The position numbers and the translations under genes were made by a program. The notes under the pieces are model-generated. The model did no database searches. It saw only the letters and a list, made by a program, of their open reading frames with translations, and was not told where the DNA came from. A DNA stretch of 41,532 bases from DATHRK01 sp035513295 (lineage in GTDB: Bacteria > Gemmatimonadota > Gemmatimonadetes > Longimicrobiales > RSA9), in the NCBI GenBank assembly GCA_035513295.1, contig DATKCH010000093.1:1-41532 (forward strand), given 5' to 3'. Of this stretch, positions 8,270-14,292 are shown piece by piece. Numbering within the stretch: the first letter of the stretch is position 1; each line of letters opens with the position of its first letter.

Positions 8270-8767
8270 ATGAGACGAGACCGTGCAGGGGCGGGGCTCA
8301 CGATCGCGGCGGTGGCCGTGCTCGCGTGCGGGGCCGACTCCGAAGTCGACCCGCCGCCCGTTTCCGCCCCGGCCGAAGAGTCCGTGGAGCTGACCGTTTA
8401 CCTGAGCGACGAGGCGGGTATCCAGTCCGACTGCGCCGCGGTCCGCGCACTGGCCCATTCGGTGCCGGCGGCGGAAACCGACCTGCCCTCGGCGGCGGTC
8501 CGGCGCGTGATCCGCGACGTCGTGCCCTCCCCGGGCTTGCAGCCCCCGGGCACGCCGCCCCTACGCGAATACTTCCGAGGCGTGCGGGTCGAGGGCGGTA
8601 CCGCGATGGTCCGATTCGACGGTGGAGCGCTCGCGTACCTCAACGCCGCCGCGTGCGCGCAGGCGGCCGTCAAGACACCCATCGTACGGACCCTGCTGGA
8701 ATTCCCGGAGGTGGAGGCCGTCGCCTGGGTGATCGATGGGGACGTCTTCGACGCCTGGGATGCGTGA
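8270..8767 (+). CDS. Putative lipoprotein with GerMN-like domain
   Basis: 165 residues. The N-terminus is a lipoprotein signal with lipobox VLAC and lipidated cysteine C20, followed by a Pro/Ala linker. From about residue 42 the pattern fits a GerMN (sporulation/germination-type) domain: strand VELTVYLSDE, the helix that normally reads PATAALEALL (here SAAVRRVIRDVV), GVRVEGGTAMVRFDG, then TLLEFPEVEAVAWVIDG. In non-sporulating bacteria such domains occur in envelope lipoproteins of unknown role. Clear AGGAGGG Shine-Dalgarno just upstream of ATG 8270. Lies 44 bases after ychF and 34 before the HAD gene. Domain call is by pattern only. Confidence 0.65.
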   Translation: MRRDRAGAGLTIAAVAVLACGADSEVDPPPVSAPAEESVELTVYLSDEAGIQSDCAAVRALAHSVPAAETDLPSAAVRRVIRDVVPSPGLQPPGTPPLREYFRGVRVEGGTAMVRFDGGALAYLNAAACAQAAVKTPIVRTLLEFPEVEAVAWVIDGDVFDAWDA

Positions 8768-8801
8768 GCCACCATCCCCTGGTCCCATTCGCCCGCACGC
8801 C

Positions 8802-9596
8802 ATGGAGCCAGACCGGAAACCCTCGATCGAGGGCCTGCTCATCGACCTCGACGGCACCGTCTACGAGGGGGACGCGCTCGTCCCGGGCGCGGCGGAGACG
8901 GTGGCGGAGCTGCGCGAGCGCGGGATCCCGTTCCTCTTCACGACCAACACGAGCCGGATGTCCCGCCGCGCTGTGGTCGAGCGGCTGGCCGGCATGGGCC
9001 TGCGCGTGGAGCCCGAGCGCGTCTTCACCGCGCCGATGGCCGGCGCGCTATGGTTGCGGCGCGAGGGTCTTCGGCGCGTCCTGCTCCTGCTGCCGGAATC
9101 GTCCCACGAGGACTTCGCCGGGTTCGCGCTGGTCGATGCCGACGCCGAGCCCGAGGCGGTGGTCGTCGGCGACCTGGGACCCGGCTTCACCTTCGAGCGG
9201 CTGAACTCGGCGTTCCGCGCCCTGCGAGCGGGCGCGCGGCTCGTCGCGATACACAGGAACCGTTTCTGGCTCCCGTCCGATGGCCCCACCCTCGACGCCG
9301 GCCCGTTCGTCGTCGGGCTCGAGTACGCCGCCCGGGTCGATGCCGTGCTCGTGGGAAAGCCGGCACCGACGTTCTTCGAACTGGCGGTCGAGGAGCTGGG
9401 AGTCGGGCGGGATCGCGTGGCGGTCGTGGGGGACGATCCGGAGTCGGACATACGGGGGGCGAAGGCCGCGGGCTTGCTCGCGGTCCAGGTTGAGACGGGG
9501 AAGTTCACCGCGGGAAGGTCCGGGACCCGCCCGGCGCGGGAACGAGCGGACGTCCGCATCTCGTCCGTCGCGGATCTCCCCCGCTCGATCCATTGA
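8802..9596 (+). CDS. HAD-superfamily IIA phosphatase (HDHD2/LHPP-like)
   Basis: Cytosolic Mg2+-dependent phosphatase. 264 residues from ATG 8802. Motif I DLDGTVYEG with nucleophile D15 and acid/base D17; motif II TTNTSR near 50; a C2-type cap between motifs II and III, as in NagD, PLPP and LHPP; conserved Lys in VGKP near 186; motif III GDDPESDIRGAKAAG near 211-225. The DLDGTVY and FTTNTSR wording is nearest to the LHPP/HDHD2 branch, whose reported substrates include pyrophosphate and phosphoamino acids, but substrate here is unknown. Upstream in-frame starts at 8736 and 8760 would extend into the lipoprotein gene and add a proline-rich tail without homology, so 8802 is preferred. Confidence 0.9.
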   Translation: MEPDRKPSIEGLLIDLDGTVYEGDALVPGAAETVAELRERGIPFLFTTNTSRMSRRAVVERLAGMGLRVEPERVFTAPMAGALWLRREGLRRVLLLLPESSHEDFAGFALVDADAEPEAVVVGDLGPGFTFERLNSAFRALRAGARLVAIHRNRFWLPSDGPTLDAGPFVVGLEYAARVDAVLVGKPAPTFFELAVEELGVGRDRVAVVGDDPESDIRGAKAAGLLAVQVETGKFTAGRSGTRPARERADVRISSVADLPRSIH

Positions 9597-9669
9597 AGCG
9601 CCGGGCGCCCGTGCAGTGTCGCGGGCCCACTACGAAACCGTAGCCGTGTCGCGCGTACGCAGCACGCGC

Positions 9670-9903
9670 TCATCCCGCCCGCTCCACGACGTCCCCGCCG
9701 CCCTCCGGCGGCGTCCCCAGCGCCACCACGAGGCACTGTTGCCGCATCAAACGCGAGCCGCAGGAATGGCAGGAAAACACGCTGTACAAAGGAATCCGGT
9801 CGCCGCTGCGGTGGAAGCGCGTGCGGCAGTGGGGGCAGCGGATAGCGATCACGGACGGGCGTGGGCCTTCCCCCGAGGGGTGGCGGGTCAACCTCCAGGG
9901 CAT
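9670..9903 (-). CDS. Small zinc-ribbon protein
   Basis: 77 residues with two CxxC pairs, C23-C26 (IRCPHCRTRF) and C45-C48 (FSCHSCGSRL), spaced like an MJ0042-type zinc ribbon. The start is set by GGAGG five bases before the minus-strand ATG at 9903; longer in-frame starts lack such a site. Pro/Gly-rich ends flank the ribbon. Function unknown: stand-alone ribbons of this kind can bind nucleic acid or proteins. It is divergent from rpsF (243 bases between starts) and convergent with the HAD gene (73-base gap). Confidence 0.6.
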   Translation of the reverse strand: MPWRLTRHPSGEGPRPSVIAIRCPHCRTRFHRSGDRIPLYSVFSCHSCGSRLMRQQCLVVALGTPPEGGGDVVERAG

Positions 9904-10028
9904 GCGCGCCTCCAAAGAAGCGGGTACGGCCTCCGAGCGGGGGCAATGCAACCTCGGGGCCATCCCGCCGGGCGGGGGTCCGGGCCGCGTCGCCGTGGTA
10001 CTTCGGGCGCGTCGCCGTCGCCCGCCAC

Positions 10029-10146
10029 TGGACTCCCTCCCCCTTTCCCTCTACCTTTCGCGCCCCGACAGACACCTGCTCCGTTCCTCCCGGACGGGGC
10101 CGCGACGCCGCGACTGGCGCGGCAAGACCGAAGGATGGGAGAACCC
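10029..10146 (+). promoter_or_regulatory. Candidate promoter and leader of the rpsF operon
   Basis: TGGACT (10029-10034), 17 bases, TACCTT (10052-10057) could start transcription near 10064. The resulting leader of about 80 bases holds a perfect 6-bp hairpin, GCCGCG (10107-10112) and CGCGGC (10118-10123) with an ACTGG loop, 23 bases before the GTG. S6:S18-binding leaders that autoregulate this operon are known in several phyla. I cannot show that this one belongs to that class. Confidence 0.35.
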
Positions 10147-10515
10147 GTGAGGGACTACGAAGTCGTGTACATCTTCGACACCACGGTGGAGGAGTCGAAG
10201 GTGGACGAGAAGCTCGAGCGCTTCAACGCGCTGGCCACCATGGGCGGCGGCGAAGTCACCACCGTCGACCGCTGGGGCCCTCGCCCGCTAGCCTACCCGA
10301 TCGCCAAGAAGACCGCGGGAAATTTCGTCGTCGTACAGTTCAAGGGCGCCACCGACGTGTTGCCCGAGTTCGAGCGCATGATGAAGCTCGACGACGACCT
10401 GCTGCGCTACCTCATCGTGCTGCACGAGGGGGAGCCCTCGGCGCCCATGTCGATCGCCCACGCGTCGCCTCGCAGCGACGACGACGATGACGACGACGAC
10501 GACCGGGAGGACTGA
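10147..10515 (+). CDS. rpsF: 30S ribosomal protein bS6
   Basis: Binds the 16S central domain together with bS18. The frame is open far upstream, but the family N-terminus is MRDYEVVYIF, so GTG 10147 is chosen; GGGAG at 10137-10141 lies five bases before it. 122 residues. The core runs about 1-95 and includes RWGPRPLAYPIAKKTAGNFVV. The C-terminal tail is unusually acidic, with an uninterrupted run of nine Asp near the end. An ATG at 10135 would only add four residues. No ssb gene lies between rpsF and rpsR, unlike in Firmicutes. Confidence 0.96.
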   Translation: MRDYEVVYIFDTTVEESKVDEKLERFNALATMGGGEVTTVDRWGPRPLAYPIAKKTAGNFVVVQFKGATDVLPEFERMMKLDDDLLRYLIVLHEGEPSAPMSIAHASPRSDDDDDDDDDRED

Positions 10516-10517
10516 GC

Positions 10518-10736
10518 ATGGCGCGAGGCAACAAGCCGTGCCCGCTGTGTGAGTCGGGCATCCGCCAGATCAACTACAAGGACGAAAAGTCCGTCGGCCG
10601 CTTCATCACCGACCGCGGCAAGATCCTGCCGCGGCGGATGACGGGGATGTGCGCAAGGCACCAGCGCCAGGTGGGCACGGCGGTGAAGAGGGCTCGCTAT
10701 CTCGCGCTCGCTCCGTACACCAAGACGTACGACTAG
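10518..10736 (+). CDS. rpsR: 30S ribosomal protein bS18
   Basis: 72 residues, normal length; partner of bS6 on the platform. Contains CPLCESG near the N-terminus and a third Cys in MCARHQRQ, the cysteine pattern of zinc-binding bS18 forms, then the basic RNA-binding helix VKRARYLALAPY. Starts two bases after the rpsF stop, so the two are translated together. Confidence 0.97.
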   Translation: MARGNKPCPLCESGIRQINYKDEKSVGRFITDRGKILPRRMTGMCARHQRQVGTAVKRARYLALAPYTKTYD

Positions 10737-10812
10737 GCCGCCGGCCGCCCCCACGGGCCCGCGCCTGCCGAGGTTCGGGGACCTGCTGGTCCCGCTCTGG
10801 CTCGTCCTGGTC

Positions 10813-11688
10813 GTGGTGCTCCTGTCCGGGCCCGTGAGCGGCACGGTGTTGCTCGCGGTCCCGATCGGGCTGCTGCTCTTCGCGTCGTCCGGACGGATCT
10901 GGCCGATGCTCGCGGGAGCCGCGCTGCTCGGTCTGGTGATCGCGCTCCCGCGGGGGGATCCGGACGGCATCGCCTCCGCCGAGCGGGGCTGGGCGCTGCT
11001 CGCGGGCGCCTGGCTGGTGCTGCTGACCGCGCTAGCGCCGCGCTGGGGCGTGCTCCGGCGGGCGCTGCTCGCGACTGTGGGCACCGCCGCCACGGCCGCG
11101 GCGGTGCTCGCGGTGACCGGCGGCTGGCCCGCGCTCGAGGCCGCGCTGGACAGGCGGCTGCACCGCACGATGGCCGCCGCCGGCGCGCTGCTGAGGCAGG
11201 GCGGCGGCGAGATCGCCGCCCGAGAGGCGGTCGACGCCGCGCTGATCGACGCGGCGCGCCTGCAAGCGCTGATCTTCCCGGCGGCGCTGGGGCTGGCGAC
11301 CCTCGCGGCGTTGGGCCTCGCGGCTGCGCTGCACGCGCGCGGGTCGAACCGCCGGGGATTCGGGCGCTTCCGGGAGTTCCGCTTCGGCGACGGGCTCGTG
11401 TGGGTGATGATCGCGGGTCTCGCGGCGGTGGTGTTGCCGCTGGGCGCCGTCGTCTCGCGCCTCGGAGCGAACGCCGTCGCGTTCATGGCAGGCTTGTACG
11501 CGCTGCGCGGCCTCGCGGTCGTCGTCGCGCTGTGGGCCGGCGCCGGACCCATCGTGTGGGTGGCGGGAGCTGTCATCGGAGTGCTGCTGTACCCGCTGGC
11601 GGTACCCGCCACGGTGATGATCGGACTTGGAGACACGTGGCTCGACCTGCGCGCCAGGGCGAGGGCCGCGCGGGCCAAACGGGAATGA
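10813..11688 (+). CDS. DUF2232 (YybS-like) membrane protein
   Basis: At least 291 residues, mostly transmembrane helices: about six to eight hydrophobic segments separated by Arg-rich loops. DUF2232 proteins sit next to rplI in many genomes (yybS in Bacillus), and this gene lies exactly between rpsR and rplI, which is the main support. Start is uncertain. GTG 10813 falls inside the first hydrophobic helix, and the same frame continues upstream as a membrane-like segment (FGDLLVPLWLVLV) back to about 10765, where only a CTG is available. A rare start near 10765 would give a complete first helix. Role unknown; the Bacillus homologue has been linked to sporulation in the older literature, which does not help here. 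Four bases before rplI. Confidence 0.75.
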   Translation: MVLLSGPVSGTVLLAVPIGLLLFASSGRIWPMLAGAALLGLVIALPRGDPDGIASAERGWALLAGAWLVLLTALAPRWGVLRRALLATVGTAATAAAVLAVTGGWPALEAALDRRLHRTMAAAGALLRQGGGEIAAREAVDAALIDAARLQALIFPAALGLATLAALGLAAALHARGSNRRGFGRFREFRFGDGLVWVMIAGLAAVVLPLGAVVSRLGANAVAFMAGLYALRGLAVVVALWAGAGPIVWVAGAVIGVLLYPLAVPATVMIGLGDTWLDLRARARAARAKRE

Positions 11689-11692
11689 CGTC

Positions 11693-12154
11693 ATGAAATA
11701 CATCAAAGTGATTCTGCGGCAGGACATGGAAACGCTGGGGGAGACCGGCGAGGTGGTGACGGTCCGCCCCGGCTACGCCCGCAACTATCTCCTGCCGCGC
11801 GGCTTCGCTTACGAGGCCACCGACCGGAACGTGCGCCAGCTCGAGGAGGAGCGGCAGCGCGCCGAGGCCAACGCGCGGCGCGACTTCCTGGAGGCGCGCC
11901 GCCGGGCGTCGCTGCTGGAGGGCGTTCAGATCACCTTCGAGGCGCGCGCCGGCGAGGAGTCGAAGCTGTTCGGCTCGATCACCAACGCGGACATCGCGGA
12001 CCGGCTCAACGAGTACGGGCTGGACTTCACGGTGGACCGGCGCTCGATCGACCTCGAGGAGCCGCTCAAGACGTTGGGGATGTTCTCCGTGTCGGTGAAG
12101 CTGCACGCGGATGTCCGGCCGGAGATCAGGGTTTGGGTAGTAAAGCAGGACTGA
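11693..12154 (+). CDS. rplI: 50S ribosomal protein bL9
   Basis: 153 residues from ATG 11693, the family start MKYIKVILRQD. The N-terminal 23S-binding domain (1-50) holds GETGEVVTVRPGYARNYLLP. A long charged connecting helix covers about 50-80 and the C-terminal domain about 80-153, with KLFGSITNADIADRL. Longer in-frame upstream sequence overlaps the DUF2232 gene and lacks homology. Confidence 0.97.
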   Translation: MKYIKVILRQDMETLGETGEVVTVRPGYARNYLLPRGFAYEATDRNVRQLEEERQRAEANARRDFLEARRRASLLEGVQITFEARAGEESKLFGSITNADIADRLNEYGLDFTVDRRSIDLEEPLKTLGMFSVSVKLHADVRPEIRVWVVKQD

Positions 12155-12198
12155 CCCCCGCGGCGTCGCCCGAGGAGGGCGCGCCGGGGGAGGCGGAG

Positions 12199-12543
12199 AT
12201 GGACGTGCCCGCTCCGCTCGCGCGGGCCGCGCGGCTGGCGCTGGACCGCAAGGCCAGGGACGCGGTGCTTCTGGACCTGCGTAACGTCTCGAACGCGACC
12301 GACTACTTCCTGATCCTGAGCGGCAACTCCGACACGCACGTGAAGGGCGTCGCCGAATACGTGCTGGAGGAGCTCAGGCGCGAGGGCGTGCGCGCGAACC
12401 ACGTCGAGGGGCTGCGCTCGGGGCGCTGGGTGCTGATCGATTACTTCGACTTCGTCGTACACGTCTTCCATCCCGAGGCGAGGTCCTTCTACCAGCTCGA
12501 GAACCTCTGGGGCGACGCGCCCCAGGAGCGGCTGACGGAATAG
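12199..12543 (+). CDS. rsfS: Ribosomal silencing factor RsfS
   Basis: Binds uL14 and blocks 30S-50S joining during starvation. 114 residues from ATG 12199. The alternatives are this ATG, preceded by GGGAGG with a 5-base gap, and a TTG at 12133 that would overlap rplI by 22 bases and add a low-complexity leader; the ATG is preferred. Family motifs: DAVLLDLRNVSNATDYFLILSG-like core (about 21-42), GNSDTHVKG, and WVLIDYFDFVVHVFHPEARSFY near the C-terminus. It is usually found near nadD; here it joins the rpsF-rplI ribosomal cluster. Confidence 0.95.
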   Translation: MDVPAPLARAARLALDRKARDAVLLDLRNVSNATDYFLILSGNSDTHVKGVAEYVLEELRREGVRANHVEGLRSGRWVLIDYFDFVVHVFHPEARSFYQLENLWGDAPQERLTE

Positions 12544-12564
12544 GTGCTTTCTGGCGCCGCGCTC

Positions 12565-12592
12565 TTGATATCGGGGGGAGCGGGTCTATTTT
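12565..12592 (+). promoter_or_regulatory. Promoter of the SPOR-domain gene, probably leaderless
   Basis: TTGATA (12565-12570), 16-base spacer, TATTTT (12587-12592). The ATG at 12601 is only eight bases after the -10 box, at or within a base or two of the expected transcription start, and there is no Shine-Dalgarno sequence. This suggests a leaderless mRNA. Confidence 0.65.
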
Positions 12593-12600
12593 GACGCGGG

Positions 12601-14292
12601 ATGAACGGGACGGACGAGGTGGCGGGGCCGCGGGGCGCGGCGGCGTCCGGAGCGGGGGATGCTCCGGTGGGCGGCTTGTCGCCTGAATCCACCCTTTCAG
12701 CGACGGTGCCTCTCGGCATCGTTTCTTTTTTCCGGAAGGACCCGGCGGACCGACCCGCGCTCCTCCTGCTGAAGGTCGACTCCCCCGCCGCCGGCGCCGC
12801 CGCCGTGGATCTGGCCGAGGCGCTTTCGCGCGGCGGGCACCGCATCGTCCTGTGCGACCTGTCGCTGTCTGCCCCCGAACTGCACCGCGTCCTGGACGTG
12901 CCCAACGACGAGGGCATGACGGACCTGTTCGAGTTCGGCGCGTCGCTGCGTCGAGTCACCACGCGGGTGCGCGCCGGCGGCCTCTTCTTCGCCCCGGCGG
13001 GCGTTGGCGTCGCCGACCCCGAGAGGCTCGCGCGCCACGCCCGCTGGGAGCGGCTGCTTTCGGGCGCGGCGGACGCCGAGGCGACGCTCCTCCTGTACGC
13101 GCCCGCCGACCTGCCCGGGCTACCGGACATCGCCCGGCGCGTGCCGGTCGCCGTCGTCATCGGCACCAGCGCGGACGCCGACGTGGTCGCCGCCGCGCTT
13201 CCCGAGGGCTGCGCGCTGCTGGACCGCGTGCCGCTGACCGAAGCGGAGGCGGTCGATGACGCCCCGGCCGACGCCGGTGCCGTCGCTCATGAGCCCGACG
13301 ACGGCTCCTTCGAGGAGCGCCGCTTCCAGCCGTCCTACCACCTGGACGACGCGTACGCGGCGGCCGACGACGACCGGACCGCGCACGACCCCGACCTCGC
13401 CGCATTCACGCCCTTCGATGAGGACGAGGTGGATCCCCATCCACCCCACTCCGCGGACGGCGGGGCGGCGGCGGCGAGCGACTCGGTGCTCGCCGCCCGG
13501 GCCGATAGCGACGGTGCGGTCACCGAGCCCATCGACGCCGGCGCGCCCGAGAAGACCGCCGAGGCCCCCCCTTCCGGGGAAACCGCCGAGGCCCCCCCTT
13601 CCGGGGACACCGCCGACGCCAGCGCCCAGGTCCGCACCGGTCTCTGGATCGGCCTCGGGATCCTGGTCGCGCTGCTGCTCGTCCTGTTCTGGGCGCTGAT
13701 GCCCGAAGCGGGCGCCGCGCCCTCCGGCGAGGATGAGGCTGCCGAAGCGCCCGCGCTCGCCGGTGACGCGATCCCGGCCGTGCCGGAGCGGGGGGAGATC
13801 GCTCCGCTCGGCTACACGGTCGCGATCGAGGCGCACCAGGACCTCGGCACCGCGAGCCAGCGGCTGGCCCGGCTGCGCCGCGCGGAGGAAGGGATGCCGT
13901 TCCTCATCACCCCGTTCCTGCTGGACGGCGTCGTCTTCTACCGCGTCATGGCGGGGCCCTACGCGGACAGCGCGGAGGCGGTCATCGTACGCGACGTGCT
14001 CTACCGGGACGGACGCAAGGCGACGGTCGGCGACTGGGACGTGCGGCCTACCGCGTACGGCTTCCTGATCGACGAGGTCGAGACCCGCGACGCCGCGCGC
14101 GAGCGCACCGAAGAGCTACTGGATGCCGGTATCCCGGCGTACGCGGTGCCCGTCGCGGCCGATGGCGCAACGCGCGTCTACGCGGGGGCGTTCGAGCTGC
14201 GCGAGCAGGCGCCGGTGCTCGCCGGCCCGCTGAAGAACGCGGGGCTCGACCCCTCGCTCGTGCGCGTCGCCGGCTGGGTGGCCTCGCCGTGA
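12601..14292 (+). CDS. Degenerate MinD/BY-kinase-like domain, membrane anchor and two SPOR domains
   Basis: 563 residues. Residues about 50-215 read like a ParA/MinD/CpsD ATPase: ALLLLKVDSP, helix, GGHRIVLCDLSLSAPELHRVLDVPNDEGMTDLF, GGLFFAPAG. The Walker A site is gone: the position of GKT reads SPAAGAAAVDL, so ATP binding is unlikely. A Asp/Glu/Pro/Ala linker (about 215-345) includes a tandem 9-residue repeat. A single transmembrane helix spans 347-367. Two SPOR-type repeats follow, about 404-470 (YTVAIEAH to FYRVMAGPYADSAEA) and about 485-562. SPOR domains bind denuded peptidoglycan at division sites. N-in/C-out topology would place the pseudo-ATPase in the cytosol and the SPOR domains in the periplasm. 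The stop overlaps the smc start as GTGA, so the two are coupled. Role in division or segregation is inferred. Confidence 0.75.
   Translation: MNGTDEVAGPRGAAASGAGDAPVGGLSPESTLSATVPLGIVSFFRKDPADRPALLLLKVDSPAAGAAAVDLAEALSRGGHRIVLCDLSLSAPELHRVLDVPNDEGMTDLFEFGASLRRVTTRVRAGGLFFAPAGVGVADPERLARHARWERLLSGAADAEATLLLYAPADLPGLPDIARRVPVAVVIGTSADADVVAAALPEGCALLDRVPLTEAEAVDDAPADAGAVAHEPDDGSFEERRFQPSYHLDDAYAAADDDRTAHDPDLAAFTPFDEDEVDPHPPHSADGGAAAASDSVLAARADSDGAVTEPIDAGAPEKTAEAPPSGETAEAPPSGDTADASAQVRTGLWIGLGILVALLLVLFWALMPEAGAAPSGEDEAAEAPALAGDAIPAVPERGEIAPLGYTVAIEAHQDLGTASQRLARLRRAEEGMPFLITPFLLDGVVFYRVMAGPYADSAEAVIVRDVLYRDGRKATVGDWDVRPTAYGFLIDEVETRDAARERTEELLDAGIPAYAVPVAADGATRVYAGAFELREQAPVLAGPLKNAGLDPSLVRVAGWVASP
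13558..13611 (+). repeat. Two tandem 27-base repeats in the SPOR-protein linker
   Basis: 13558-13584 and 13585-13611 are identical except at one base (GAA versus GAC). They encode two copies of AEAPPSGET/AEAPPSGDT. Slippage-type expansion of a disordered linker. Confidence 0.85.

Noticed and set aside
10480..10506. Run of GAC/GAT repeats as a microsatellite
   Set aside because: It is the coding sequence of the acidic tail of bS6, with mixed codons; not treated as a separate element.
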